Origin: Actinokineospora pegani
Lineage (GTDB): Bacteria; Actinomycetota; Actinomycetes; Mycobacteriales; Pseudonocardiaceae
DNA length: 64,000 nucleotides
Direction: 5' to 3'
Assembly: GCF_009745975.1 (NCBI RefSeq)
Contig: NZ_WHOL01000048.1
Location: 35,329-99,328 of the forward strand
Positions 44,053 through 54,488 of the stretch are shown in pieces (position 1 is the first letter of the stretch; the number at the start of each line of letters is the position of its first letter). Below the pieces are notes generated by a model. The model ran no database searches. It saw only the letters and a program-made list of their open reading frames with translations, and was not told the origin of the DNA. Both the position numbers and the translations under genes were made by a program.

Positions 44053-45228
44053 ATGCCGACGGGTCGGGACTATGACGTTGTGGTGTTCGGGGCTACCGGA
44101 TTCACCGGGGAGCTGACCGCGCAGTACCTGGCCCGCAACGCGCCCGCGCGGTTGCGCTGGGCGCTGGCGGGGCGCAACCGGGACAAGCTGGAGGCCGTGC
44201 GCCTGCGGCTGGCGGCGATCGACCCGGTGCTGGCGGAGATGGACCTGCTGATCGCCGACGTGAACGACGAGGACTCGGTGCGGGCGGTGGCCGAGGCCAC
44301 CCGGGTCGTGGTGACCACCGTCGGTCCGTACATCACCTACGGCGACGCCCTGGTGGGCGCCTGCGCGGCGGCGGGCACCGACTACGTGGACCTGACCGGC
44401 GAGCCCGAGTTCGTCGACCAGACCTGGCTGCGCCACCACAGCCGCGCGGTCGAGTCCGGGGCCCGCCTGGTGCACTGCTGCGGCTTCGACTCCATCCCCT
44501 ACGACCTGGGCGTCCACCTCACCGTGCAGCACCTGCCCGAGGGCGCGCCGATCAAGGTCGAGGGCTTCGTGCAGGCCGGGGGCACGTTCTCCGGCGGCAC
44601 CTTCCACTCCGCGATCACCGCCTTCGGCCGGATGCGCTCGGCGGCGCGGCTGGCCGCGCGGCGGCGCAAGGAGGAGTCGCGGCCGAGCGGGCGCAAGGTG
44701 CGCGGCGTGCCGATGCGCCCGACCCGCGAGGACTCGCTGGGGCTGTGGGGGCTGCCCGCGCCGACGGTCGACCCGCAGGTCGTGCTGCGCTCGGCGCGCG
44801 CGCTGGAGCGGTACGGCCCGGAGTTCACCTACGGCCACTACATCGGCTTCAAGCGCCTGCCCGCGATGGTCGGCCTGGCGGGCGGGGTGGGCGCGCTGTT
44901 CGCGATGGCGCAACTGCCGCCGGTGCGCGACTGGCTACTCGGCCGCGTCTCCCCCGGCGACGGCCCGTCGGCCGAGAAGCGGGAGCGGTCGTGGTTCCGG
45001 GCCCGGTTCATCGGCGTGGGCGGCGGCAAGCGCGTGCTGACCGAGGTATCCGGCGGCGACCCCGGCTACGAGGAGACCGCGAAGATGCTGGCCGAGTCGG
45101 CGCTGTGCCTGGCCTTCGACTCGCTGCCCGCGTCCTCGGGCCAGGTGACCACCGCGGTGGCGATGGGCGACGCGCTGACCGAGCGGCTGATCAAGGCGGG
45201 CATCCGGTTCGACGTGACCGAGGCCTGA
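44053..45228 (+). CDS. Saccharopine-dehydrogenase-like NAD(P)-binding protein (trans enoyl-reductase type)
   Basis: 391 residues. Rossmann site VVFGATGFTGELTAQYL and RWALAGRNRDKLEAV; then VVTTVGPYITYGDALV and CCGFDSIPYDLGV. This is the layout of the mycobacterial family around Rv2449c/Rv2953, of which Rv2953 is a trans-acting enoyl reductase for lipid synthesis. The exact substrate here is unknown; the enzyme may be membrane-associated through the hydrophobic stretch AMVGLAGGVGALFAMAQL. Confidence 0.85.
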   Translation: MPTGRDYDVVVFGATGFTGELTAQYLARNAPARLRWALAGRNRDKLEAVRLRLAAIDPVLAEMDLLIADVNDEDSVRAVAEATRVVVTTVGPYITYGDALVGACAAAGTDYVDLTGEPEFVDQTWLRHHSRAVESGARLVHCCGFDSIPYDLGVHLTVQHLPEGAPIKVEGFVQAGGTFSGGTFHSAITAFGRMRSAARLAARRRKEESRPSGRKVRGVPMRPTREDSLGLWGLPAPTVDPQVVLRSARALERYGPEFTYGHYIGFKRLPAMVGLAGGVGALFAMAQLPPVRDWLLGRVSPGDGPSAEKRERSWFRARFIGVGGGKRVLTEVSGGDPGYEETAKMLAESALCLAFDSLPASSGQVTTAVAMGDALTERLIKAGIRFDVTEA

Positions 45229-45481
45229 TCCGACCACCGTCCGTGACCGCGTTTCCGGTTTCGCCCCCGCCTGCCGCGCCGCGACCGCGCGGCGGCGGCC
45301 GTTCGCCGTGGACGAGCAGTGAACAGTTTCCGGCAACGAGACAATAAATCTGCTGCTGGCAGGGGCTGCGCACCCGCGCCCGTGGCCGCGGCGGCCGGCT
45401 ACAGCTCACCGGTGCAGCTCTGCGCGATGGGCGCAGTTGTATCCGTATCCGATATGACTGTCCTGTTGGCACAGTTGCGCC

Positions 45482-45775
45482 ATGAGCTTCAGGGGGCTGA
45501 CCCACCCGTACGACGGCAGCACCGCCTGCACGCGGGTCTACCTGCACGGGCACACCTTCCGCTGGGCCAAGGGCGACCGGTACGTCGCGGTGATGCGCGG
45601 GACGTGCGTCGAGCAGCGCCGGGTCCTGATCATCCGCGAGACGCTGAGCCCGCCGGTGCTGGAGGGCCCGCAGCCGCTGGTCGACGCCATCCCGGCGCCG
45701 CGGGGCGAGTGGTCCGACGCCGACCTGCTGCGCTCGCTGGCCGACACCTGGGCCAGGAGCAGCGGTCGTGCCTGA
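45482..45775 (+). CDS. Hypothetical protein, 97 aa
   Basis: ATG 45482 (MSFRGLTHPYDGSTACTR). Soluble, basic first half (YLHGHTFRWAKGDRYVAVMRG) and acidic second half. Overlaps the next small gene by 8 bases. The 253-bp gap upstream (45229-45481) holds an AT-richer segment (GACAATAAATCTG near 45340) that may contain its promoter and nothing else I can name. Not recognised. Confidence 0.6.
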   Translation: MSFRGLTHPYDGSTACTRVYLHGHTFRWAKGDRYVAVMRGTCVEQRRVLIIRETLSPPVLEGPQPLVDAIPAPRGEWSDADLLRSLADTWARSSGRA

Positions 45776-45962
45776 GCCGCTGTCGCTGGACCAGACCGAC
45801 CTGGTGATCGCCCTGGTGCGGCTGCGCAACAAGATCAGCGAGCTGGTCCTGATCGCCACCACCGAGGGCCCCGCGGACTGCCCGTGGGCCGAGCTGGCCG
45901 AGCTGCTGGAGCTCAGCGCGCGGCTGTGCCGCAGGCAGGTCGTGCTCGAAAGTCCTGAGTAG
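45768..45962 (+). CDS. Hypothetical protein, 64 aa
   Basis: GTG 45768 (VPEPLSLDQTDLVIALVRL). Two amphipathic helices, acidic, with CPWAELAELLELSARLCRRQ. Probably co-translated with the preceding gene through the 8-base overlap. Not recognised. Confidence 0.55.
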   Translation: MPEPLSLDQTDLVIALVRLRNKISELVLIATTEGPADCPWAELAELLELSARLCRRQVVLESPE

Positions 45963-45967
45963 ACCGT

Positions 45968-47008
45968 CTACCTGCGCCTGCGGACGAGCAGCGCGATCCC
46001 GGCGCCGATGCCCATCAACCCCAGCGCCTGCCCGGTCCCCGGCCGGTTGGCGACCTCGACCTGCGGGCGGATGACCGCGGGCGCGGGCGGCGGCACCGGC
46101 TCGGGCACGACGTTCTCCTTGGCGGTCGCCGTCCACGCCGTCACGAACAGCAGGAACCGCGACACCAGGTTGGCGAACACCAGCAGACCCACGATCGGCC
46201 CGACCAGGCTGCCCAGCGGGCCGCCGATCACGCTGGTGAGGTAGACGGTCCCGACGATCTTGAGCACCTCGAAGCCCACGGCGGCCATCAGCGCGCCGCG
46301 CATGGCGCTCTTGGAGCTGACCGGCTGCCGGGGCAGGCGCGAGATCACCCAGAGGAACACCAGCCAGTTCGCGGCAAGCGACAGCGCGGTGGCGATGATG
46401 AACAGCATCACCTTGGCGACGACCGATCCCTCGAGGCCGACCAGCCGCAGCAACGACTCCGAGAGCCCGCTGCCGGCGGCGCTGAGCCCGAAGGACACCA
46501 CCAGCGCCAACCCGAGCCCCAGCAGCGACAGCAGGTCGGTGAGCAGCCCGCGCAGGAACGGCGGCGAGTCCAGCTTGTGCCCCCACTGCGCGGTCAGCGC
46601 GTCGCGCAGGTTGCCCATCCAGCCGAGTCCGGTGTAGGCGGCCGTCAGCAGGCCGATCACCCCGACCTTGCCGCGTTCCTCGATGGCCGCGTCGACCAGG
46701 TCGTTGACCAGGCCGCCGAGGCTGCCGGGCACGGCCTCGGCGATGCCCTCGCGCAAGCTCTGCAGGGTGTCCGGCTGCCCGCTGAGCACGAAGCCGAGCA
46801 CGGCGAAACCGACCAGCAGCAACGGGAACAGCGACAACACGCTGAAGTAGGTGATCGACGCGGCGAAGTGGTTGCCGTAGCGCTCGGTGAACGCCTTGTA
46901 GGCGCGGACGAGGTGATCGATCCCCGGCCGCTTGCGCAACCGCGCGAGCTTCGACTCCGGCTCGTCGGGCTTGTCGTCCGTGGTCGTCCCCGCGCTCTCG
47001 GTCACCAC
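45968..47008 (-). CDS. YihY/virulence-factor BrkB-family membrane protein
   Basis: 346 residues (GTG 47008; a second GTG one codon on). Six membrane helices with the family features YGNHFAASITYFSVLSLFPL near the N-terminus, GWMGNLRDALTAQWG and SVIGGPLGSLVGPIVGLLVF. In M. tuberculosis the homolog Rv3335c adjoins trpS (Rv3336c), as here. Function not settled. Confidence 0.9.
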   Translation of the reverse strand: MVTESAGTTTDDKPDEPESKLARLRKRPGIDHLVRAYKAFTERYGNHFAASITYFSVLSLFPLLLVGFAVLGFVLSGQPDTLQSLREGIAEAVPGSLGGLVNDLVDAAIEERGKVGVIGLLTAAYTGLGWMGNLRDALTAQWGHKLDSPPFLRGLLTDLLSLLGLGLALVVSFGLSAAGSGLSESLLRLVGLEGSVVAKVMLFIIATALSLAANWLVFLWVISRLPRQPVSSKSAMRGALMAAVGFEVLKIVGTVYLTSVIGGPLGSLVGPIVGLLVFANLVSRFLLFVTAWTATAKENVVPEPVPPPAPAVIRPQVEVANRPGTGQALGLMGIGAGIALLVRRRR

Positions 47009-47072
47009 TGGAATTTATTGGCAGAATCGATCAGCCGCAACGCGAGATGATCTCAGTTCCATGCCGCCACCT

Positions 47073-48453
<1,381 letters not shown>

Positions 48454-48741
48454 TACCGATCCGTCCCTCGATTGGGTGAGAACCCCATGACAAGCCAGAG
48501 AGAAACTACCGATCGTGGCGCTCAGCCGGGGCTGAAGTCCCACAATCGGACGTGACGCGACACTAACCCCCGCCGAATGGCCCAATCCATCCGGGGTGTC
48601 CGCAATCGCACTACGCGTGCGTGATCGACTACCGAGTGCGACAACAGCCAGGTGGCGAGCAGGGCAAACGGAAAGACGATCACCGAAAGCGATCGTGAAA
48701 CGGCATCGCTTTTCTGCGTGGTGAGCCAGGTCATACGAACC

Positions 48742-49536
48742 CTAGGCGTAGACGACCGTCACCGGTGCGTGGTCCGACCAGCGCTCGTCGTAGCTGGCGG
48801 CCCGCTCGACGACGACCTCCCGGGCGCGCACGGCCAGCCCGGGAGTCGCGACCTGGTAGTCGATGCGCCAGCCGGAGTCGTTGTCGTAGGCCTTGCCGCG
48901 GTAAGACCACCACGTGTACGGACCAGGGCCCTCCGGCACCAGCCCGCGGTGCACGTCGCGGTAGCCCGCCTCGTCGAACACCCGGCTCATCCAGGCGCGC
49001 TCGCCGGGGGTGAACCCGGAGTTCTTCCGGTTGGCCTTCCACGCCTTGAGGTCGATCTCCTGGTGCGCGATGTTCCAGTCACCGCAGACCAACACGTCGC
49101 AAGCGCTTGCCGCGGCCTTGTCCCGCAGCTCGACCAGGTACGGCAGGAAGGTCGCCATGAAGCGCTCCTTCTGCTCCTGGCGCAGCGTTCCCACCTCGCC
49201 GCTGGGCAGGTAGAGGCTGCCCACCACCAGCCCCGGGAACCAGGCCTCGACGTAGCGCCCGCTGGCCTCGAACTCCGCCACGCCGAACCCGACGCGGGTG
49301 GCCGTCGGCTCGGCGCGCGAGTAGATCGCCACCCCCGCGCGGCCCTTGAGCAGCCGGGAGTCCGCGTGGACGGTGTGCCAGCCCTCGGGGTTGGCCAGCT
49401 CAGCGAGGTCGGCCGGGTCGGCGCGGACCTCCTGCAGGCACACGATGTCGGCCGGGGTCGTCGCCAGCCACTCGCTGAAGCCCTTCTTGGCGGCGGCGCG
49501 CAACCCGTTCACGTTGACGGAGGAGACCGTGGTCAC
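48742..49536 (-). CDS. xthA: Exodeoxyribonuclease III / AP endonuclease
   Basis: 264 residues from GTG 49536. Endonuclease/exonuclease/phosphatase fold: VNVNGLRAAAKKGF, metal Glu in IVCLQEVRADP, VCGDWNIAHQEID, and the end RIDYQVATPGL and WSDHAPVTV (catalytic His). Cuts DNA at abasic sites. The C-terminal order matches the Xth family; I recall the mycobacterial xthA as similar in length. Confidence 0.92.
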   Translation of the reverse strand: MTTVSSVNVNGLRAAAKKGFSEWLATTPADIVCLQEVRADPADLAELANPEGWHTVHADSRLLKGRAGVAIYSRAEPTATRVGFGVAEFEASGRYVEAWFPGLVVGSLYLPSGEVGTLRQEQKERFMATFLPYLVELRDKAAASACDVLVCGDWNIAHQEIDLKAWKANRKNSGFTPGERAWMSRVFDEAGYRDVHRGLVPEGPGPYTWWSYRGKAYDNDSGWRIDYQVATPGLAVRAREVVVERAASYDERWSDHAPVTVVYA

Positions 49537-49573
49537 GCGAGCACCCTAACGGGAGCCCGGACCCCGGTCCCGC

Positions 49574-49882
49574 TCAGCCGCAGTCGTGGCCCGTCAGGGG
49601 TTTGAGGAACTCCGCGGAAGCCCACCGGTCCGCACCGAGCTTGCGGTAGCCGTTCCGCACATCCTTGTCCGCGTCGGTCTCCGCACCCTGGTTGAACTTC
49701 CCGACGATCTCGGCACCGCCCTCCGGCGCGCTGCGCACGTTGAGCACGTCGGCGGTGACCTCGACGCGGCAGGTCGCCTCGGTCTGCGCGGAACTGCCCG
49801 GCGCAGGCTGGTTGGAGGTGTAGAGGACGGCCACCACGACGGCGCCCCCGCCGATCAGCAACGCCTTCTTCGGAACCAACAC
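49574..49882 (-). CDS. Exported SH3-like protein
   Basis: 102 residues from GTG 49882 (VLVPKKALLIGGGAVVVAVLY), with an N-terminal membrane helix or signal and a bacterial SH3 domain: CRVEVTADVLNVRSAPEGGAE, KFNQGAETDADK, then GYRKLGADRWASAEFL. The two Cys (near residues 38 and 101) may form a disulfide outside the cell. Probably binds peptidoglycan or another surface ligand (inference). Confidence 0.72.
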   Translation of the reverse strand: MLVPKKALLIGGGAVVVAVLYTSNQPAPGSSAQTEATCRVEVTADVLNVRSAPEGGAEIVGKFNQGAETDADKDVRNGYRKLGADRWASAEFLKPLTGHDCG

Positions 49883-50004
49883 GTCGCACGCTCCCGCACG
49901 GCACTTCGATCACCCGGTCCCGCCCACCGTGGCGCACCGGCGGGCCGCGCGCCAGACCCGAGCGGACGAACCACCCGCTCGCGCCAATCGGGGCCACGTT
50001 GCGT

Positions 50005-50038
50005 GAAGGCCCCCGACGGAACACCGTCGAGGGCCTTC
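50005..50038 (-). terminator. Terminator of icd
   Basis: 15-base arms (GAAGGCCCCCGACGG / CCGTCGAGGGCCTTC) with one mismatch and a 4-base loop, 20 bp beyond the icd stop. Confidence 0.75.
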
Positions 50039-50057
50039 TACCTGCTTGGACCGCTGG

Positions 50058-51278
50058 TCAGCGGGCCTGGTTCTGCCGCAGGTTCTCGTCGAGCGTGGCG
50101 AGGAACTCCTCAGTGGTCTGCCACTGCTGGTCCGGGCCGACCAGCAGCGCCAGGTCCTTGGTCATCTTGCCGCTCTCGACGGTCTCGATGACGACCTTCT
50201 CCAGCGCCTCGGCGAAGCCGGTGACCTCGGGGGTCGAGTCCAGCTTGCCGCGGTGGGCCAGGCCCCGGGTCCAGGCGTAGATGGACGCGATGGGGTTGGT
50301 CGAGGTCGGCTTGCCCTGCTGGTGCTGGCGGTAGTGCCGGGTGACGGTGCCGTGCGCGGCCTCGGCCTCGACGGTCTTGCCGTCCGGGGTCGAGAGCACC
50401 GACGTCATCAGGCCCAGCGAGCCGAAGCCCTGCGCCACGGTGTCGGACTGCACGTCACCGTCGTAGTTCTTGCACGCCCAGACGTAGCCGCCCTCCCACT
50501 TCATGGCCGCGGCGACCATGTCGTCGATGAGGCGGTGCTCGTAGGTGAGCCCCTTGGCGTCGAAGTCGGCCTTGAACTCCTCCTCGAAGATCTTCTGGAA
50601 GATGTCCTTGAAGGCGCCGTCGTAGGCCTTGAGGATGGTGTTCTTGGTGGACATGTACACCGGGTAGTCGCGCTGCAGGCCGTAGGAGAACGAGGCCCTG
50701 GCGAAGTCCTCGATGGACTTGGTGAAGTTGTACATGCCCATGGCCACGCCGCCGTCGGGGCCGTAGTTGGCCACCACGTGCTTGACCGGCTCGGAGCCGT
50801 CCTCCGGCGTGAAGGTGATGGTCAGCTCGCCCGCGCCGGGCACCTTGAAGTTGGTGGCCTTGTACTGGTCGCCGTGGGCGTGGCGGCCGATGATGATCGG
50901 CTTGGTCCAGCCCGGCACCAGCCGCGGGATGTTGGAGATGATGATCGGCTCGCGGAACACCACGCCGCCGAGGATGTTGCGGATCGTGCCGTTGGGCGAG
51001 ACCCACATCTTCTTGAGGCCGAACTCCTCGACGCGCGCCTCGTCGGGGGTGATGGTGGCGCACTTGACGCCGACGCCGTGCTTCTTGATGGCGTTGGCGG
51101 AGTCGATGGTGACCTGGTCGTCGGTCGCGTCCCGGTGCTCGATGCCCAGGTCGTAGTACTCCAGGTCGACGTCCAGGTACGGGTGGATCAGCTTGTCCTT
51201 GATGAACTGCCAGATGATGCGGGTCATCTCGTCGCCGTCGAGTTCGACGACCTTCCCCTGGACCTTGATCTTGGCCAT
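50058..51278 (-). CDS. icd: Isocitrate dehydrogenase (NADP), homodimeric type
   Basis: Decarboxylates isocitrate to 2-oxoglutarate. 406 residues from ATG 51278 ([20 protein letters not shown]). Eukaryote-like class II enzyme with the substrate motif [26 protein letters not shown], and metal Asp in [11 protein letters not shown]. Position matches Rv3339c (icd1) near trpS in M. tuberculosis. Confidence 0.97.
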   Translation of the reverse strand: MAKIKVQGKVVELDGDEMTRIIWQFIKDKLIHPYLDVDLEYYDLGIEHRDATDDQVTIDSANAIKKHGVGVKCATITPDEARVEEFGLKKMWVSPNGTIRNILGGVVFREPIIISNIPRLVPGWTKPIIIGRHAHGDQYKATNFKVPGAGELTITFTPEDGSEPVKHVVANYGPDGGVAMGMYNFTKSIEDFARASFSYGLQRDYPVYMSTKNTILKAYDGAFKDIFQKIFEEEFKADFDAKGLTYEHRLIDDMVAAAMKWEGGYVWACKNYDGDVQSDTVAQGFGSLGLMTSVLSTPDGKTVEAEAAHGTVTRHYRQHQQGKPTSTNPIASIYAWTRGLAHRGKLDSTPEVTGFAEALEKVVIETVESGKMTKDLALLVGPDQQWQTTEEFLATLDENLRQNQAR

Positions 51279-51403
51279 GAGCCGCGGTGCTCCTCTCGCC
51301 CTTCACAGACTGTCGCGCAAACGGTACAAGCGTACTGCTGCCTCCGCGCGCGGCACGTGCTTGTGTGCACGCTCACCGCGACCGAGCTTAGGCGGGCCCC
51401 TTG

Positions 51404-51425
51404 CCTGTCAAGGTACCTTGACAGG
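51404..51425 (+). promoter_or_regulatory. Perfect 22-bp palindrome directly before an HTH gene
   Basis: CCTGTCAAGGT/ACCTTGACAGG, perfectly symmetrical, ending one base before GTG 51427. TACCTT inside it fits a -10 box 7 bases before the GTG, giving a leaderless message. Its half-site GTCAA/TTGAC matches the operators of the Clp-N gene at 40526-40571, whose protein has a closely related HTH. Confidence 0.7.
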
Positions 51426-51426
51426 C

Positions 51427-51804
51427 GTGGACACCCTCGAAGCGCCGGGACACCGCGGCGCCATCGTCGACAACGCCCCCCGATGCGACTGCGGCTGGCT
51501 CGACCAACCCGGTTCCGACCCCACCGGGCGCTGGTGGAAGCACGCGCTCGGCGCCATCGACACCGAGCCGCCGATGTGGCTGCTGACCAAGTCCGACGTG
51601 CTGCGTGACCAGGTGCGGGAGATGATCACCAGCCGGCCCGAGGTCGCGCTCAAGCTCCTCGCCGAGATCGACCGCTGGACCGGCCCCCTCGCCGAGGAGG
51701 CCGTCACCGCCGCCCGCGCCCAGGGCTCCACCTGGGCCGACGTCGGCGCCGCCCTGGGCGTCAGCCGCCAGGCGGCCCACGAGCGCTTCCGCGCTATCGA
51801 GTGA
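51427..51804 (+). CDS. Small helix-turn-helix protein related to the Clp-N regulator
   Basis: 125 residues from GTG 51427 (VDTLEAPGHRGAIVDN). The C-terminal 45 residues contain AARAQGSTWADVGAALGVSRQ then AAHERFRAIE, the same HTH as GASWTDIGKSMGVTRQ.. in the protein at 39785-40522. The N-terminal half has CDCGWLDQPGSDPTGRWWKH, a possible single metal-binding Cys pair. No Clp-N part. Likely self-regulated through the palindrome at its start. Confidence 0.72.
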   Translation: MDTLEAPGHRGAIVDNAPRCDCGWLDQPGSDPTGRWWKHALGAIDTEPPMWLLTKSDVLRDQVREMITSRPEVALKLLAEIDRWTGPLAEEAVTAARAQGSTWADVGAALGVSRQAAHERFRAIE

Positions 51805-52339
51805 CCCACTCGTCGGCGAGCACCGCGTAGACCACTTCGTCGGCCCACCGGCCCTTGATGAACTCGCTCTGCCGGAAGTGCGCCTCCCTCCGCAGCCCGA
51901 GCCGCTCGCACACCGCCACCGACGCGGTGTTCTCGGCGTCCAGCCGCGCGATGACCCGGTGCATCCCCAGGTCCTCGAACGCGAGGTCGACCAGCGCCGT
52001 CGCCGCCTCGGTCGCGTACCCGTGCCCGTGGTGGTCGGGGTGCAGCACCCACCCAACCTCCGCGGTCCGGTGCTCGACACTCGCGTGCATCAGGACGACA
52101 TCCCCCACCACCGTCCCGTCCACGGTGATGGCGAGCGTCACCTTGCCCCCCTCGATCGAGGTCTGACCCAACCGCTGCCTGAGCGCCTCAGCCACCTCGT
52201 CCCGATCCCGCACGTCGAACAGCAGGTACTCCACGACATCCGCCCGCCCGTGCAGGTCGACGAGGAAGTCCAGGTCCCCCGGCGCGTAGGGCCGCAAAAC
52301 CAACCGGCGGGTCTTGATCGGAAACTCGATGGGCGCCAT
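51794..52339 (-). CDS. GNAT-family N-acetyltransferase (RimJ/RimL-like)
   Basis: 181 residues from ATG 52339 (MAPIEFPIKTRRLVLRPY). TRRLVLRPYAPGDLDFLVDL opening, EVGWVLHPDHHGHGYATEA (acetyl-CoA pyrophosphate loop) and ENTASVAVCERLGLRREAHF are the RimJ/RimL signature. Acetylates an amino group of a protein or small molecule; target unknown. Overlaps the HTH gene tail to tail by 11 bases. Confidence 0.9.
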   Translation of the reverse strand: MAPIEFPIKTRRLVLRPYAPGDLDFLVDLHGRADVVEYLLFDVRDRDEVAEALRQRLGQTSIEGGKVTLAITVDGTVVGDVVLMHASVEHRTAEVGWVLHPDHHGHGYATEAATALVDLAFEDLGMHRVIARLDAENTASVAVCERLGLRREAHFRQSEFIKGRWADEVVYAVLADEWVTR

Positions 52340-52387
52340 ACCGCCGATCCTAAGATCGAGGCCCGCCAACCCCAAGGAGGTTTCCCG

Positions 52388-53197
52388 GTGTCCACCGGCC
52401 CCACCCACGCCATGAGCGGCCTAGCCGCCTGGGCCGCCACCACGGCACTGGCCGAAGGCACCGCCCTGGGCACCCTCTCCGCCAAGGGCTGGCTGGTCGG
52501 CGCCATCCTCGCCACCGGGGCAGCACTCCTGCCAGACCTGGACCACCCCGAATCCACCGTCTCAACCACCTTCGGCCCCCTGACCCAAGGCGCGTCGAAG
52601 CTCATCAACGCCATCAGCCACGGCACCTACCGGGCGACCCGGACCAACCGGGACTCCAACCGCGACGGCGGCCACCGCGGCCTGACCCACACCCTGGTGT
52701 TCGCCGCCTTCGCCGCGGTGGTGACGACGTCGATCGTGCAGACGAGCCAGTCTTGGGCTCTGCCGTTGCTGATGCTGTTCTTCTGCGGCCTGGCGGTGCG
52801 GGGGATCATGCACAAGTGGTCGGCGAAGCACGACGCCCTGTGGATCGCGGGAACGGCTTTACTGCTGACCTACGCGTGCTTGCGGTGGACGGATCAGACT
52901 GACGCGAACGCCGCCGCTTGCGGGGTGGCGGTGGGGATCGGGTGCATCGCGCACTACCTGGGGGACGCGATCACGGAACAGGGGTGCCCGATCCTGTGGC
53001 CGGTGCCGATCATGTGGAAGACGTGGTACCCGGTGGCGCCGCCGAAGCTGATGCGGATGCGGACCGGGGGCCGGGTCGAGATGGCGATTGTGGGACCGGT
53101 GCTGACGGTGATCGCGGTGTGGATGTCGGCGATCGCGTTGCAGCGGACAGGGGTGGTGCCCGCGTTGTCGGACATCCCGTTGGCACCGTGGGCGTGA
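52388..53197 (+). CDS. YdjM-like membrane-bound metal-dependent hydrolase
   Basis: 269 residues from GTG 52388 with the consensus ribosome site AAGGAGG. Motifs THAMSGLAAW near the start, LLPDLDHPESTVS and RDGGHRGLTHTLVF, then IAHYLGDAITEQGCPILWP: the His/Asp set of the LexA-regulated YdjM family. Five or six membrane helices. Substrate unknown. Some 36 bp after its stop the repeated HhH-GPD fragment region begins. Confidence 0.88.
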   Translation: MSTGPTHAMSGLAAWAATTALAEGTALGTLSAKGWLVGAILATGAALLPDLDHPESTVSTTFGPLTQGASKLINAISHGTYRATRTNRDSNRDGGHRGLTHTLVFAAFAAVVTTSIVQTSQSWALPLLMLFFCGLAVRGIMHKWSAKHDALWIAGTALLLTYACLRWTDQTDANAAACGVAVGIGCIAHYLGDAITEQGCPILWPVPIMWKTWYPVAPPKLMRMRTGGRVEMAIVGPVLTVIAVWMSAIALQRTGVVPALSDIPLAPWA

Positions 53198-53233
53198 ACT
53201 CGCCCGCGCCACCGCTGGACAAGCAAGCGAATC

Positions 53234-53271
53234 GGAATGCTGTTCGACCAGCAAATGTCTTGATGTATGAC
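53234..53271 (+). repeat. Direct repeat A: HhH-GPD fragment joined to TCTTGATGTATGAC
   Basis: 38 bp that match 54459-54496 at 32 positions, the last 15 (GTCTTGATGTATGAC) being identical. The first part reads, in frame, GMLFDQQMS-stop, the remains of the conserved GMLLDQQ segment of an HhH-GPD base-excision repair protein. Left border of the first cassette. Confidence 0.7.
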
Positions 53272-54032
53272 TACGCGCCGTCGAACCCATCAAGCAGGCG
53301 GGCAGCTGCGACGGGGTCCATGAGGTTCGAGTAGACCTGTTCTCCTGCGCGGAGTGGGCGCTCTGGCATCGCGAACTCCGGGTACCAACTGTCCCGGTCG
53401 CATCCTGGAACCAGGCTCAGAACCACGGCCACGAGATCGCCCGGCACAGACCCGACGATGCGGAGTGCCACGTACGTCGCGTGATCCTCTGTTCCTTGGA
53501 CCACGACACCGAGTTCGGCCCCACCGATGTCAGCGACGTGCTCGCGTCCATCGAGCAGGGACGCACAGACCACACGGTGCACTGCGGCGCGAAGTTCACG
53601 CAGAAGGCGGATCCCCGCTTCGGCGCGGTAACGGTCATGATCGTCTTCGCCCGGAAGCCACTCACTGCTGTGAGTCCGAGTCGCGAGAGGCGGGGAGTGC
53701 TCGACGTTGTACCGGGTGCGGGCCGCCTTCATCGCCGTGGCAAGGACTTCGTAGAAGTCGTCTCGACTTCCGTCCTCTCGAACCCCGGCGGCGACCATCC
53801 AACTCGGTTCACCGCTCTCGACAACCGCGCCGCGCCAACGCTGTACCTTGACCTTGAACATGATCGCGTCGTCCACAGCCCCGATCCGCTCACGCGGACC
53901 CGTCGGCGCAGCGAACTGATCGTTCGCCTTGCTGATCAGCGGGTGGTCAAGCTCGTTCAAGGGCTCATTGACCGGCGGAACTTCGAGACCCAGTTCTTCA
54001 CGCAGACAGCGCAGGGTCGGACGAACAGACAT
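53271..54032 (-). CDS. Unknown protein in an RHH-linked toxin-antitoxin-like pair
   Basis: 253 residues from ATG 54032, overlapping the RHH gene stop by one base (TGATG). Begins MSVRPTLRCLREELGLEV. Central part DAIMFKVKVQRWRGAVVESG and DDFYEVLATAMKAARTRY, then an alpha/beta end with HVADIGGAELGVVVQGTED and GCDRDSWYPEFAMPE. No motif I recognise and larger than most type II toxins. Position after an antitoxin-like gene suggests a toxin or effector (inference). GC content and codon use are lower than those of the core genes. Its stop abuts the repeat border. Confidence 0.65.
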   Translation of the reverse strand: MSVRPTLRCLREELGLEVPPVNEPLNELDHPLISKANDQFAAPTGPRERIGAVDDAIMFKVKVQRWRGAVVESGEPSWMVAAGVREDGSRDDFYEVLATAMKAARTRYNVEHSPPLATRTHSSEWLPGEDDHDRYRAEAGIRLLRELRAAVHRVVCASLLDGREHVADIGGAELGVVVQGTEDHATYVALRIVGSVPGDLVAVVLSLVPGCDRDSWYPEFAMPERPLRAGEQVYSNLMDPVAAARLLDGFDGA

Positions 54033-54295
54033 CAGGACTCGCTGACCCCACCAAGCTCGTCAAGGCGCTCCGGCGACAACCCCGTCAAAACCGCAACCCG
54101 ACTGGCGTCGCTTCCGTCGATCAATTGCATCGTCCGACGAAGAGACGCGCTGATTTTCTCGCGACGAGCACTGAGATATTCCCGGACAGCCGCCTCCAGC
54201 AGATCCTTCTGCGTCGTACGCAGCGCTGTAGCCGCATGCGCGAGAAGCGAGTGCGTCTCTTGATCGATCTTCACCGGTACCGAAGCTCCAGCCAT
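54032..54295 (-). CDS. RHH/antitoxin-like DNA-binding protein
   Basis: 87 residues from ATG 54295 (MAGASVPVKIDQETHSLLA), preceded by a perfect AGGAGG. VPVKID strand, THSLLAHAATALRTTQKDLLE and AAVREYLSARREK helices make a ribbon-helix-helix fold; the rest (SLRRTMQLIDGSDASR, LTGLSPERLDELGG) is a partner-binding tail. First gene of a two-gene operon with the unknown protein; an inverted repeat lies over its promoter. Confidence 0.75.
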   Translation of the reverse strand: MAGASVPVKIDQETHSLLAHAATALRTTQKDLLEAAVREYLSARREKISASLRRTMQLIDGSDASRVAVLTGLSPERLDELGGVSES

Positions 54296-54307
54296 GACAC
54301 ACCTCCT

Positions 54308-54343
54308 GGTAGTCAATACTACCTGGGTACCGAGAGGTGTCAA
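54308..54343 (-). promoter_or_regulatory. Consensus promoter with overlapping operator for the RHH operon
   Basis: On the minus strand TTGACA (54343-54338), 16 bp, TAGTAT (54321-54316), then AGGAGG and ATG 54295. The inverted repeat GGTAGT-caat-ACTACC (54308-54323) covers the -10 box, as expected for RHH autorepression. Confidence 0.7.
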
Positions 54344-54380
54344 GGCCAGCAATCACGCGGGACATGTCACCATGCCACCT

Positions 54381-54488
54381 ATGACGCCCAAGCTTTGCAT
54401 CGCCCAGAACCCGGAGGCTGATGCTCTGCTCGCCGACAACCCGTTGGCTCTGGTCTTGGGAATGTTGCTGGACCAGCAGGCGTCTTGA
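54381..54488 (+). pseudogene. 5' fragment of an HhH-GPD base-excision repair gene, copy B
   Basis: ATG 54381 to TGA 54486-54488, 35 codons: MTPKLCIAQNPEADALLADN then PLALVLGMLLDQQAS. This matches the first 33 residues of the actinobacterial HhH-GPD-type base-excision repair protein as I recall it (..LRIAQDPEADELL..LVGMLLDQQVPMEW). The match stops exactly after DQQ, where GTCTTGATGTATGAC begins. A separate copy of the same 5' end lies at 55684. Confidence 0.65.

Noticed and set aside
48522..48734. A 70-aa minus-strand frame beginning MTWLTTQKSDAV
   Set aside because: It has one hydrophobic stretch but no ribosome site, poor third-position GC and no operon link; more likely intergenic.
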